A DNA stretch of 64,000 bases from Trichuris trichiura (Eukaryota; Nematoda; Enoplea; Trichinellida; Trichuridae), in assembly GCA_037903355.1 (NCBI GenBank), contig JBAJFE010000014.1, positions 6,882,001 through 6,946,000 of the forward strand, given 5' to 3'. Shown piece by piece: positions 29,616 to 39,862 of the stretch (the first letter of the stretch is position 1; each line of letters begins with the position of its first letter). The notes under the pieces were generated by a model. That model was given only the letters and a program-made list of their open reading frames with translations, was not told the DNA's origin and did no database searches. Both the position numbers and the translations under genes were made by a program.

Positions 29616-32600
29616 TCAATTCACCAGACGCAAGTGTCGTACGAATCTGTTCAGCTGTTCCTTAGACATAGGTTTCGTCAGTGCGTCAGCCATCATTAGA
29701 TGAGACGGACAGTACTTGATTTCAAGAAGATTTCCTTGCCGTAAATCTTTCAGCAGATGATATTTTACGCTTATGTGCTTCGTCCTATCATTAAGGCGAT
29801 CTGATTCGACGAGACGAATGCATCCCTGGTTATCTTCAAACATAGTCGTGGCTTTTGTTTGAGGGATACCAAAGTCTTCAAGTAGTTGCCTTAACCACAA
29901 CAATTCTTTAGAAGCTTCTGCCATTGCAACATACTCGGCTTCAGTAGAAGATAAAGCAACAATCGTTTGCTTCTTTGTAGACCAAGAAATGATGGTCTCA
30001 CCGAGCTGAAACAGATATCCACTGGTTGATTTCCGATCAGCTTTATCTCCTGCCCAATCGGCATCAACGTATCCCTGCAATACAGGCTTGCTCATCGCAC
30101 TGAAATATAGCTTCATGTCCTTGGTGCCTGCCAAATAACGTAGCACTCGTTTAACGGATTTCCAATCATACTCTGTAGGCGACTCTACACGGCGGCATAG
30201 TAAACTCACTGCTAAGGCTATGTCTGGTCGGCTAACTGTGGCTATGTACAACAGTGACCCAATAACTTGTCGATACTTGACGCTATTCGGTAAAGGATCA
30301 CTGGATTCATTCGTAGTTGATAAATAGCCAGTTTCCATAGGTGTTCCCATCGGCTTTGCTTCTGACATGCCTAACCTTTCGAGCAATTGCTCTATTTTAC
30401 CAGACTGATGCAGTAGAAACGAACCATCTTCTTTGCGTTCTATCTGCATTCCCAGATAGTGTGAAACTTTTCCAAGATCCTTGATGACAAAATATTTATG
30501 TAGTTGTGCACCAACATTTCGCGTAATGGCTTCAGTTTCTCCAGCAACAAGTAAGTCGTCAACATACAATAGTACGTATGTCGTACTGCCGCTCGATTCC
30601 TTTCTTGTGTATAAACATAAGTCTGCTTTTGCGCGCTGGAAACCGAGGTCTGCAAGCGTTTCTGTGGCTTTCTTGTTCCAGGCGCGTGCTGATTGTTTCA
30701 GGCCATAAATGCTGCGTTTCAATCGTAATACAAAATCTTCTTTTCCTGGCTCTTCAAAACCTGGCGGCTGTTGCATGTACAATTCTTCTCGAATTTCACC
30801 GTTGAGGAACGCACATTTTACGTCAAAATGACGAACATGCAGAAAACGTGTAGCTGCTATGCTAAGTAGCGTTCGAATGGTTTCATGTCTGACTACAGGT
30901 GCAAAAGTTTCATCGTATTCTTCACCGTAGCGCTGCGAGAATCCACGTGCTACCAGCCTTGCTTTATATGTATCGATTGCGCCATCTGCATTTCTCTTTA
31001 ATTTGAATACCCATTTCGACGATATTACCTTGCCTCCAGCAGGTAACTTAACTAGTTCCCAGACTTCTCGATTCCTTAGTGATGTCAGTTCTTCTTTAGC
31101 CGCTGCCATCCATTTGTCCCGTTCATTAGGTGGCAAACTTAGCATTTCTTCCCATGAAGATGGCTCACTTGCTTTATCAATCAGCACCTTATAACTAAGC
31201 TTTCGAGGAGGAATGCCTTTGTTAATTCGCTGAGATCTTCGCGGTCCTTGAAGTGATAAATTTTCGTTTCTGCTTGCCTCTGTATCACTTTCTGACTGTG
31301 GTTCATGCCACGGTGACCCAAAGATATCTTCCACATTTACTTGAGTGGCACGTTTAGATGGGTCGATCGACCCATCGAGCTCCCCTTCTTGCATTAGACT
31401 TATTGCCCCTTCTGAAGTCGCTGTTTCTTGTTCTGTAGCACGTGCATACTGTCGATCTTCTTCGACAATTTTTACTGAACGGCTTATCCATACCTTGTTG
31501 CTCGTAGGATCTAGCAGTCTGTAACCTTTCGTAGCGTTGTCATATCCAACGAGAACTCCTTGAACGGCTCTGTCATCCCATTTCTTGCGCTTCTGCTGAG
31601 GCACAAGTGAGTATGCTTTAGACCCAAAGATCCTTATATGATTGAGACTTGGCTTGTTCCCAGTCCAGAGTTCAAATGGCGTCTTCAGAACACTTCGACT
31701 TGGTAGACGATTCTGCAGATAAGCTGCAGTACAAACAGCTTCACCCCAAAAACGTTCAGGCAATTTGGCATCGACCAACATGCATTTTGCCATTTCTACT
31801 AGGGCACGATTCTTTCTTTCTGCAACTCCATTTTGTTGAGGTGTATACGGCGCAGAAAACTGATGTTCGATTCCTTTTTGCCTTAAGAAGTCTTGCAATT
31901 CCCGGTTAACGTATTCTCTTCCATTGTCCGTTCGGAACGTGACGGGATTATGGCCAAATTTCGTGTTCATTATAGCAACGTACTCTCTCACGACATTAAC
32001 GGTCTCGTCCTTCGTTTTCAGAAGGCGAACGAAAGTGAAACGTGAATAATCGTCTATGAACGTCAACATGTACCGATGACCGCTTGGCGTTGCAGTAGGC
32101 ATTGGTCCACAGATATCACTGTGCACTAATTCAATCGGTTTCGTAGCTCTACTGTCACTCGTAGGGAAAGGAAGTTGCGCTAGTTTTCCCTTTATGGAAA
32201 TTTCACAATTAATTTCAGCATTACATTTCGCCAGTTGAACACCGTCAGCCAATCGTTCATTGTTCAGCCTTCTTATGGCTCCCATGTTGCGATGTCCCAA
32301 ACGTCTGTGCCATCTGTGAATACAAACTTTGTTTTTCATCGTGAAAGCGGCGTCTGTGCGAAACTGGTGTTTCAATTTGAACAATGCGCCATCCATAGTT
32401 GCCATCGCGATAACAGTTGATTTCCAAGAAATTAAGCATGTAGTCCTTTTAAATGTAACCGTACAACCGCCACACGTCAAACGTTGGACAGATAAAAGTC
32501 CTCCTTCAAGCGATGGAACGTACAGTACCTCTTTGAGATGAATCCTTTCAATCGTACCAGTTGGCGTTATGCAAAACAGCCATCCTTCACCAATACCTTC

Positions 32601-33602
32601 AGATTGAGCTGGATTGCTATCAGCAAGATAAACAGTCGCTTTCGTTGGTCGCAAGGACGTAAAGAAGTCTTTGTCATTGGTCATGTGACTTGTAGCTCCT
32701 GAGTCTACATACCACTGACCTCTACATGTTTTGCATGTTCTTTCATGCGCAGCAAAAGAAAGATGACGGACTGCATCTGCCACTACGTTGACATCACGTG
32801 CCTCATTATCACGTTTCTCATCATGAACAATATGTTTAGCCTTTTCCTCTTTTTCAAACTGACGCTTGTACTTACGGCAATTGGCCTTTATGTGCCCTTT
32901 CTTCCTGCAGAAGTAGCATTCTCGATCTTCTGACTTAGTCGGTCTAGTCCAAGCTGTCTTCTTTGGTTTAGCCTGCCTATGCTCGTATCGTGCTATCGAT
33001 TTTAGCGCTGTTTCGCTGCTGTTCTGGTTACGACTATTCTCTATACGACGCTGATATTCGTCTAAGAGCTTTCCGGTGACGTACTCAACAGTCAAGTCAG
33101 CTTCGTTCCTTCCTTCCAGTGCCGTAATTAACGCAGAGTAGGAATCCGGGAGGCTGCAGAGCATGACAGCAACTAGACCGTCATCTTCAATGTTTTTGCC
33201 CATTCCTCGCAACAGAGCAACAATTTCCAACATCGCGTTAAGATGCGATTGCATCGTACCGTGGGTAAACCTCATGCTGTACAACTTACGTTTCAAGTAT
33301 AGTCGATTGCCAATTGACGATCGCTCATGCAAACGTTGCAATGCCTGCCACATTTCTCGAGCAGTTTCAAGCTGCGTAAGATGAAGCAATTGATCATCTT
33401 CAACTGTAAGACAAATCGCAGCAATTGCCTTGCTTTCGCGTTGATGCCAGCCGTGTGGTGTTGGTTCCGGTTTAATATCGTTCACAACATCCCACAGGCC
33501 ATCTCTCATCAACAGGACTTTCATCTTCAACTTCCATATGTGGTAGTTGGAACCATTCAACTTTGTGATCAGCAACTTCGCTTGGTCGCTGTCAGTGCCC
33601 AT
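29616..33602 (-). CDS. Copia gag-pol polyprotein (1328 aa)
   Basis: One frame encodes all parts in Ty1/Copia order. Gag is at the N-terminus (LNGSNYHIWKLKMKVLL); the zinc knuckle CYFCRKKGHIKANC is near residue 228; the aspartic protease WYVDSGATSHM near 300. Integrase follows with its HHCC region (RWHRRLGH) and DDE residues in HSDICGP, FRTDNGREYV and TPQQNGVAERKN (about 430-610). RT has YVDDLLVAG near 1015, and RNase H has DADWAGDKADRKSTSGY and EDNQGCIRL. Its length is normal for the family and no break was seen. Confidence 0.95.
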   Translation of the reverse strand: MGTDSDQAKLLITKLNGSNYHIWKLKMKVLLMRDGLWDVVNDIKPEPTPHGWHQRESKAIAAICLTVEDDQLLHLTQLETAREMWQALQRLHERSSIGNRLYLKRKLYSMRFTHGTMQSHLNAMLEIVALLRGMGKNIEDDGLVAVMLCSLPDSYSALITALEGRNEADLTVEYVTGKLLDEYQRRIENSRNQNSSETALKSIARYEHRQAKPKKTAWTRPTKSEDRECYFCRKKGHIKANCRKYKRQFEKEEKAKHIVHDEKRDNEARDVNVVADAVRHLSFAAHERTCKTCRGQWYVDSGATSHMTNDKDFFTSLRPTKATVYLADSNPAQSEGIGEGWLFCITPTGTIERIHLKEVLYVPSLEGGLLSVQRLTCGGCTVTFKRTTCLISWKSTVIAMATMDGALFKLKHQFRTDAAFTMKNKVCIHRWHRRLGHRNMGAIRRLNNERLADGVQLAKCNAEINCEISIKGKLAQLPFPTSDSRATKPIELVHSDICGPMPTATPSGHRYMLTFIDDYSRFTFVRLLKTKDETVNVVREYVAIMNTKFGHNPVTFRTDNGREYVNRELQDFLRQKGIEHQFSAPYTPQQNGVAERKNRALVEMAKCMLVDAKLPERFWGEAVCTAAYLQNRLPSRSVLKTPFELWTGNKPSLNHIRIFGSKAYSLVPQQKRKKWDDRAVQGVLVGYDNATKGYRLLDPTSNKVWISRSVKIVEEDRQYARATEQETATSEGAISLMQEGELDGSIDPSKRATQVNVEDIFGSPWHEPQSESDTEASRNENLSLQGPRRSQRINKGIPPRKLSYKVLIDKASEPSSWEEMLSLPPNERDKWMAAAKEELTSLRNREVWELVKLPAGGKVISSKWVFKLKRNADGAIDTYKARLVARGFSQRYGEEYDETFAPVVRHETIRTLLSIAATRFLHVRHFDVKCAFLNGEIREELYMQQPPGFEEPGKEDFVLRLKRSIYGLKQSARAWNKKATETLADLGFQRAKADLCLYTRKESSGSTTYVLLYVDDLLVAGETEAITRNVGAQLHKYFVIKDLGKVSHYLGMQIERKEDGSFLLHQSGKIEQLLERLGMSEAKPMGTPMETGYLSTTNESSDPLPNSVKYRQVIGSLLYIATVSRPDIALAVSLLCRRVESPTEYDWKSVKRVLRYLAGTKDMKLYFSAMSKPVLQGYVDADWAGDKADRKSTSGYLFQLGETIISWSTKKQTIVALSSTEAEYVAMAEASKELLWLRQLLEDFGIPQTKATTMFEDNQGCIRLVESDRLNDRTKHISVKYHLLKDLRQGNLLEIKYCPSHLMMADALTKPMSKEQLNRFVRHLRLVN

Positions 33603-33681
33603 GCTTCATCAATAGAAAGCACTAGTTGAGGACGCTGCTTCAGTTGAACGACTTGCTGACGCTGGCGCAGAGGGAACTATT

Positions 33682-33695
33682 CTGGGCCCATAACC
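33682..33695 (-). other. Copia primer-binding site matching initiator tRNA-Met anticodon arm
   Basis: Directly next to the 5' LTR the minus strand reads GGTTATGGGCCCAG, the complement of the conserved CTGGGCCCATAACC of eukaryotic initiator tRNA-Met. As in Drosophila copia, this implies priming by a tRNA half rather than by the tRNA 3' end. Confidence 0.85.
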
Positions 33696-33956
33696 TGTTG
33701 GATATTTATTCCTGTTGGATGCATCAACGCGAGTAAAAACAAAAAGAGAAAAAAAGTAAGAGCGAACTACGCAGGGGAGGACACAACCTACAGTACTAAT
33801 TGCAATAGTAATGTATGAATGTGAGACAGCGTGTTTCATCAACAAAACTAATCGGTGATGTAGACAGCGCCACTGCCAACAAAACTTCAAAACGTCCCAC
33901 CAACCAATGGATGAGCAGATTGTTAGAGACAATACAGAACGATTTTGTACTATACG

Positions 33957-33985
33957 TTTCGAAACTGCTCTTGTTCCGTCCTCAG
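33957..33985 (-). ncRNA. Hammerhead ribozyme core of PLE copy C
   Basis: On the minus strand: CTGAGGA, stem II GGAAC/GTTTC (one G-U pair) with loop AAGAGCA, GAAA, then ACGTA. It belongs to family B. Stem I pairing is weakened. Confidence 0.7.
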
Positions 33986-34731
33986 CAGTGTAAGGCAGAA
34001 TGCGTTGATTCGGTAAAGTGGTTGAATAGCATGTGAGAACAATGGGTGCGATTAGGTGGGTATGGCACCGCATTGGAATTTATTCATCAGTGCACCCCAT
34101 ATCTCGCTAACCGCTATCCTATTGTCGCGATCGATGTAAAGTTCCTCCTTTATACGCCTTAAGTGAAAGCGGCTCTCGTGGCAGATTATCCTCGGTTGCG
34201 GGTCGAGTGTGCACCAAGAGGCGTGCTCCACGATTACCGCGGCTCTTATCGCGTTCTCCATAGCTTTCCGAGGGTCGGTTTGTCATGTTTGTGGGGTACA
34301 TGCGGACCCGTTGACTCTTGGAATACAAACGTTTACTACAAACGGAAGAGAAAACCCACTAACTGCGTGACGCGTACTAGGACTACTGTAACAGCGGTGT
34401 GCAGGCTTATATCAGAAGCATGTCAATGACACTACCAGCTGCCTTAATACACAACAGGTTGTGGGTGGACGCCCCGGGCCAGTGGCCTGTTCTCCCTTGA
34501 GTCTTCGTTTGGCGTTCTTGTACGTCAACACATTCTTCATGTGTTGGCCGAATCTGTGAAGTAAAGTGTTGCCCGTTTCTCCTATGTAGGAGGCGCTGCA
34601 ACCACATTTTATTTTCTTTTTCTTTTTTCTTTTTTCGTAACGGGTTTTTTAATTTTTTTAATCTAAAATTTTCGCGGAAGTTTTTACCCGTTGTTCATTA
34701 AACGTTTATTCAAAAAAACGTTTTACGGAGC

Positions 34732-34760
34732 TTTCAGGTCTCCGCTTGACCTGTCATCAG
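34732..34760 (-). ncRNA. Hammerhead ribozyme core, left arm
   Basis: On the minus strand: CTGATGA, stem II AGGTC/GACCT with loop AAGCGGA, GAAA, then AGCTC and CGTAA, which pairs perfectly with TTACG before the core as stem I. Palindromic AGCT serves as stem III. Confidence 0.85.
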
Positions 34761-35386
34761 CGTAATTGTACCGCCGGTCGGGTCAGCCTTTATGGTTGCA
34801 AGCCACCTCATCCGACCAACTTTGGCAGAGAACTACTGCCGTCAGCTCTATCTTGAGCCGTCAGGTTTCGGCCCCGCCTAGTCAGTCAGACGGCACAGCG
34901 AGCTTCCAACCGACCTCCCACGACGGCGGCACACGAACAAATGAGGACCAACGAGCATTCAATCAACATTTGCCCGTTTGTTTTAAACAAACAAACAGGT
35001 TTTAAGCATTCCCGCCACTCAGCCTTCATTGTTCCTCGTCCCTCGTTGTCCTCTTCTTTTTTTTCTTTTCCTTCCTTTTTTCTTTTTTCTTCTTTTTTTC
35101 TTCTTTTTTTCTTTTTTCTTCTTTTTTTCTTTTTTCTTCTTTTTTTCTTTTTTCTTTTTTTGATACAAACGGGCAAACGTTGATTGAATGCTCGTTGGTC
35201 CTCATTTGTTCGTGTGCCGCCGTCGTGGGAGGTCGGTTGGAAGCTCGCTGCGCCGTCTGACTGACTAGGCGGGACCGATACCTGACGGTTCAAGATAGAG
35301 CTGACGGCAGTAGGTCTCTGCCAAAGTTGGTCGGATGGGGCGGCTTGCAACCACAAAGACCGACCCGACGGGCGGTACCATTTACG

Positions 35387-35416
35387 CTGATGACGGGGTC
35401 AAGCGAAGACCTGAAA
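35387..35416 (+). ncRNA. Hammerhead ribozyme core, right arm
   Basis: CTGATGA, stem II GGGTC/GACCT (one G-U pair) with loop AAGCGAA, GAAA, AGCTC and CGTTT. Stem I has one mismatch against TTACG. Confidence 0.75.
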
Positions 35417-35959
35417 GCTCCGTTTTTTTTGAATAAACGTTTAATGAACAACGGGTAAAAAATTCCGCGAAAATTATAGATTAAAAAAAACACATTTTAT
35501 TTCATAAATGGCACCTGGTCTGCTGTCAAAGGGAACCTTTACCTTGTCGTTCTTCACAATTGAACGAAGATTAGGGGAGTCTTTAAAACAGACGTTGAAA
35601 TTTAAGGAGTGTTTCAGCTTCTTGATCTTTTCGCTTAAGCCACTGTAGTAGGGAAGCACCAAAATTGGGTGTTGCTGATTATTGTGTGGGGACGTTGGTA
35701 GCGATTTATTTAATTTACATTGCCTTATAGTGGAACTGACGGATTTACTGGGGGGTACCCATTACTGCGTAATGTATTTAAGATATGTTTTAATTCAGCT
35801 TTTAAATAATTGGGCTGACATACGGTTAGGGCACGGTCAACCATTCCTTTTGCTATCCCTCTTTTAAGCGAAATGGGGTGATGCGAAGAAAAACGTAAAT
35901 GCCGGTCTGAGTGGGTGCGTACTCTATAAACGGTTGTTTTTAATTTATTCCCTTGTTTT

Positions 35960-36386
35960 CATGATGGTAAGTTCTTTAATACGGCTTTGTCTAGCCCGTT
36001 GATAATGTCTGAAATAAAGCCGAAGCAAATGCGCTACCAACGAATGGATGAGCAATTATCAAAGAAAAAATTCAGAGCAAGCACTTAGCCGATTCGGAGC
36101 ATTCGCTACTAACCTTGTCTCGTCGTCAGTGATGATGGTAATGCCACTGTAGGCATTAGGCATTACCATCATCGCTGACGACGAGACAAGGTTAGTAGCG
36201 AATGCTCCGAATCTGCTAAGCGCTTGTTCTGAATTTTTTCTTTGATAATTGCTCATCCATTCGTTAGTAGGGCATTTGCTTCGGCTTTATTTCAGACATT
36301 ATCAACGTGCTAGACAAAGCCGTATTAAAGAATTTACCATCATGAAAATCTACCGATCTGTTAGGAAGCACCCAGTCTTCAAGATC
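35960..36386. mobile_element. Foldback element (427 bp) with decayed hammerheads
   Basis: Inverted arms (35960-36140 and 36155-36344) and a 42-bp tail containing GTTAGGAAGCACCCAGTC are bounded by the perfect 13-bp repeat ATTCCCTTGTTTT (35947-35959, 36387-36399), inside the RT region of PLE copy C. Each arm keeps CTGACGAC but the GAAA box reads GAAT, so the ribozymes are likely dead. Confidence 0.87.
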
Positions 36387-37267
36387 ATTCCCTTGTTTTA
36401 TAACTAACACATCTAGAAAAAGAAGTCTAAAGTTGTTTTCTTTCTCAATGGTTAGAATTATCAGTTTAGGAAAGAGACTATTTAGGTGTTCCAGGAGAGT
36501 TTCTTCGCTGCCTGATTTCATGATGGCAAAGATGTCGTCCACGTATCTTTTGAAAAGGATAGGAGCGTCAAAATCTTGCCGAGTGCTGAAGGCTTTTTCC
36601 TCGAGATGTTCCATGAAGATCTCAGCAAGTATGGAAGAGAATGGGCTTTTCATGGGTGTTCCATCTTTTTGTGAGAAGAAACCGTCTTGGAACCTGAAGT
36701 AGTTGCCTTCGTGCGTGCAGAAGGATACTAATTTTGTTATGTGGGTTGGGTTTAGTTTGGTTCTCAGCAGAATGGTGTCGTTTGCATTTATTAGAGTTTG
36801 ATTGCGTACTTTGGGGGAATACTTTTAAAAAGATCTTTGACATCATAACTTACCATGAGATCGATGGGTTGAAGTTTTACGTCTTTTAGTGCCGAACAGA
36901 ATTCTTTACAGTTTTTAGCATTGGAATTACGTTTACCGGTTAAAGGTTGTATTAAGGTTTTTAGATATGAACAGAGTCTGGAAGTCATGCTGTGAATGCT
37001 CGAAACAACAGGTCTTAAAGGGATCCTTGGCTTATCGATTTTGGGAACCGTAAAGTTCAGCGGACCTAGTGTTACTAGTGTATAAAAGACTGCGGCTTAT
37101 TTTAGGTAGTACCGGATCTTGGGTTTCATTAGCGAAAGATTCTAATATCTTTAGAAAAAATTTCCATGTCTTATCGGTAGGATCGTGTTTTATGGGATAC
37201 TAAACAGGGTTACTCAGGTGTATCTTAATCTTTTGTGAATAGGTGGTTCGGTCAAGTAAGGCAACAA
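36264..37267 (-). pseudogene. Reverse transcriptase region of PLE copy C
   Basis: Minus-strand pieces show KAFSTRQDFDAPILFKRYVD with the catalytic YVDDIFAIM, upstream SYDVKDLFKSIPPK and KRNSNAKNCKEFCSAL, all Penelope RT motifs. Frames are broken by stops and by insertions on both sides; only 36400 upward is PLE (36264-36399 is foldback and duplication). Confidence 0.75.
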
Positions 37268-37275
37268 TGTTACCT

Positions 37276-38165
37276 GAGTCTAGTATGTTGTCTCCCCACA
37301 GGAAGTTGAGGCGGCTACTTCAAAGCGTAATCTGCGACTCTACAGCGTAATAAATGATTGTTATCGGCACAACGGGACGGACGTTATCGTCAGGTTTAGT
37401 GAAAGCATGGAATTTAGCAGGTGCGCATGCATTGAAGTTACGGGAAACACAATGGGGCCTGCAGGTGTTCAAGCTGAGACGACGTGTAGGAATTCATGAA
37501 AAACATCGCAGGTCAACTTTCCGAGCTGAGGCGTGCCTTGGTAGACAGGGTAAATCTCATTCTGCGTTATGTCTGTCCCGGGATCTAGTGACAACTTCCC
37601 ATCGACAAGTGGAGGCACCGTAAGGAGGCACTGACGCCTTCTGCCTGATTAGGTACACCCGAGTGAACCCATCGGATGCGCCTCCAGCGAAATCGATGCG
37701 TCGCCTTCGTCAGGCTGACCGCCTGCGTTAGCAGTACGTATGCTTTTTCCCTTTTTGCGTTAGTCAATGCTCGCGTGTTCAGTGATCGCTAAATAACGTT
37801 ACTTTGCGCTATGCTTCTTGTGGCTTGCGCCACGGTCAAAACTGCAAAACCTAACAGCAGCAACGAACACGCGTCATGTTAAGGTTTAGGCTTAGGCTTG
37901 GGGTTAGACGTAGGTTTAGGTTTAGGCTTAGGCTAGGGCAGGACAGGATCGCCGGCAGGGTTATAGCACGCACTTGAAAACAATTACCAGAACGGCGAAC
38001 TGTTTCCAGCTGTGCAGCGTTTCTTCGCTGATACGCATCGCTCGCATGTCTACACAGTCAACAACAGCTTAGGTTACCCATTGTTCAGGTGACGTAGTAA
38101 TGATCACGTGACCGCCTTTGAAGTTGCCGCCTCAACTTCCGATGGGGAGACAACATACAAGACCC
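37276..38165. mobile_element. TIR DNA element (890 bp), relative of 14932-16158
   Basis: Inverted ends (left GAGTCTAGTATGTTGTCTCC; right ends GACAACATACAAGACCC) and the inner GGAAGTTGAGGCGGC match the element at 14932. Flanks TGTTACCT (37268-37275) and TGTTACTT (38166-38173) are a duplication with one change, within the conserved ADKGN region of PLE copy C. No transposase is seen. Confidence 0.8.
37880..37937 (+). repeat. Telomere-like TTAGGC/TTTAGG tract
   Basis: About ten degenerate units of TTAGGC, TTTAGG and variants lie inside the TIR element; a shorter version is in its relative at 15910-15936. TTAGGC is the common nematode telomere unit. Confidence 0.6.
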
Positions 38166-38377
38166 TGTTACTTTTATCAGCATTTGTAATGACAACCTCT
38201 GTTTTTGACTATAGATTTTTAATAAAAACCATAATCCAACCTTTAACCAGTAAACGTAATTCCAATGCTAAAAACTGTAAAGAATTCTGTTCGGCACTTA
38301 AAGGTGTAAATTTCCAACCCACTGATCTCATGGTAAGTTACGATGTTCATGACCTTTTTACAAGTATTCCTCTAAAG

Positions 38378-39593
38378 CAGTGTTTCTCACAATGGGGCAG
38401 GTGCCCTACCGGGGGCCCTTTTGAAGTCCAGGGGGGGCATTTGAGCTGTGTGGGGCACATACCCCACCTGGACCGTCGTGATGAGGTACATTGGAAGGTG
38501 GGATTCGAGGGTCAGGTATTGTGCGTACTGGTTAAGATAACGTTGCATACTATGCGTGATGCCGGCTACCCCCCAATCCACCACATGAACCAACCACCGC
38601 TCGTGAAAATGGCCATTCGGAACACGCTGAAGAAGGGATCATAGGTTTGACACCGTGACCTTCCTGGCGTAGGGTTCAGTAAGAGAAGTTTTCAGCTGAG
38701 AAGCACTGAGCGCAGAGCGCATGATTCACATCAGAGAATAGTTGCCCGTGTTATCAGAATGCGCCACAGTTTTTGCTATGTATTTGCACCTGCTTTACGA
38801 TTCAACCAGCGATTAGCGCTTGTTGGCGTAGCTTGGTAGCAATGACTCTGTTTTACAATTTCGTCAACGATTACCATCACTTGCCCTAGCTCTGTAAAAA
38901 GTCGACACCCTTTTTCTTCCCTTTCTTTCTTCGCGTCTATTGTCCACGCAGCTACAATGCAAGCATACGCGTTAGCGGCAGGGAATTGCGTGTGCCGCTC
39001 ACGCATTTTCTGCAAACGCTTTGTCTGTATGGTTGCTTTTCTTCAACGCTCGCTCCAGTTTCGCAAGAGATGTCACTGCAAGAAGAGCTGCTGGAGTTGC
39101 AGCCGAACGTAGAGTTGAAGGCCAGGTTGTCACAGGGTTATCAGCATTTCTAGCTGCAGAAAGAAGTCCAGGAATTGTACCTTGGCGTATGGGGCGTGGT
39201 TAAAAAGTTACTGATTTGTCTTCCCTCATCGAGTTTAGTCGAGCGTGCATTTAGTATCGTTACGGACCTAGTGACGAAAAAACGCAGTCAGCTGCAAATA
39301 GCCAGATGCGATGATCTGCATCTGTGAGTTACCTCGATTGAGCCCAACATCGACAGGCTAATTCGATCGCATCTGGGCGAGCCAAGCAGCTCTTGTTGAC
39401 TTCTCGAAAAACAGTTTGCAGAAATAAATCTGTGTAGCTCTAGTTGACCTTCTAGCGTTGCAACTATTTCAGCCAACCAGTGCGTTGAAATTAGCCAATC
39501 AGTGTGCTCGAAATTAGCCAATCAGAATAGGGGACCCAGACGCTCGGAAACGTTCTCAGGGGGCCCAGATGGCTTTCCGCTTGAGAAACACTG
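38378..39593. mobile_element. hAT element C (1216 bp), transposase mostly deleted
   Basis: TIRs CAGTGTTTCTCAC and TTGAGAAACACTG. A plus-strand remnant of the transposase C-terminus (LPSSSLVERAFSIVTDLVTK) is at 39200-39400, with a stop in place of a Trp codon. The flanking 8-mers do not match. It is the uninterrupted relative that allows the nested element at 49406-59742 to be read. Confidence 0.75.
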
Positions 39594-39631
39594 ATATAGA
39601 ATTTCAAATAAAAATAGCTCCCTTCCTTACG

Positions 39632-39659
39632 CTGACGACGCGACTAGAGCGTCCCGAAA
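39632..39659 (+). ncRNA. Hammerhead ribozyme core of PLE copy D
   Basis: CTGACGA, imperfect stem II GCGAC/GTCCC with loop TAGAGC, GAAA, AGCTA, then CGT pairing with ACG before the core. One stem II mismatch. Confidence 0.65.
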
Positions 39660-39862
39660 GCTACGTGCGTTCGTTTTCTGTCAATTTTTTGATAATTTGC
39701 TCATCCATTCGTCTGTAGGGCGTTTGTGCTGTTTTTTACAAATAACAGATACAAAACCGGAAAGAAGCCGTGGAAAGATCAAAATACAGAATGCCAAATA
39801 ATGTTTTGGCTAAGTGTAAATCGCATGTTAGCACTGGAGGCTTCTGAAATGTTGTTACCTAC

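Larger units (their letters stand above)
29408..33881 (-). mobile_element. Young Ty1/Copia retrotransposon, intact
   Basis: Two 186-bp LTRs (29408-29593, 33696-33881) read as identical and are flanked by the perfect 5-bp duplication AAACT (29403-29407, 33882-33886). A single uninterrupted gag-pol frame lies between them, with a purine tract GAGAAGGGG before the 3' LTR and a primer site next to the 5' LTR. It inserted into a PLE pLTR. Identical LTRs and an intact frame indicate recent insertion. Confidence 0.95.
34615..35490. mobile_element. Hammerhead foldback element (876 bp) with polypyrimidine loop
   Basis: Inverted arms (about 34617-34995 and 35160-35490) flank a 110-bp tract of T and C (35047-35162). 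Both arms carry hammerheads. The unit is bounded by the perfect 12-bp repeat CACATTTTATTT (34603-34614, 35491-35502), inside the GIY-YIG coding region of PLE copy C. Confidence 0.88.
34125..35662 (-). pseudogene. GIY-YIG region of PLE copy C, split by a foldback
   Basis: The frame 35662-35503 ends in VPFDSRPGAIYEIKC; after the insertion it resumes at 34602 with SASYIGETGNTLL and the C-terminal stretch down to about 34125. The foldback at 34615-35490 cuts the motif between its GIY and YIG halves. Confidence 0.8.
29309..38205 (-). mobile_element. PLE copy C carrying four nested insertions
   Basis: PLE sequence can be followed in minus orientation through 38205-38174, 37267-36400, 35946-35503, 34602-33882 and 29407-29309, each break being an insertion with its own target duplication: TIR element 37276-38165, foldback 35960-36386, foldback 34615-35490 and Copia 29408-33881. 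The parts are the RT N-terminal region, RT, linker, GIY-YIG and pLTR. The 5' end abuts an oppositely oriented PLE piece at about 38205. Confidence 0.85.
38206..39800 (+). mobile_element. PLE copy D remnant: RT piece and pLTR, split by a hAT
   Basis: Plus-strand RT sequence (KRNSNAKNCKEFCSALKGV, VSYDVHDLFTSIPL) at 38206-38377 is followed, after the hAT at 38378-39593, by a pLTR with a hammerhead (39602-39800). Most of the RT and all of the GIY-YIG are missing. Confidence 0.65.

Noticed and set aside
36118..36190. Hammerheads in the foldback at 35960-36386
   Set aside because: CTGACGA is present in both arms but the GAAA box reads GAAT and stem II is not clean, so I mention them only as remnants.
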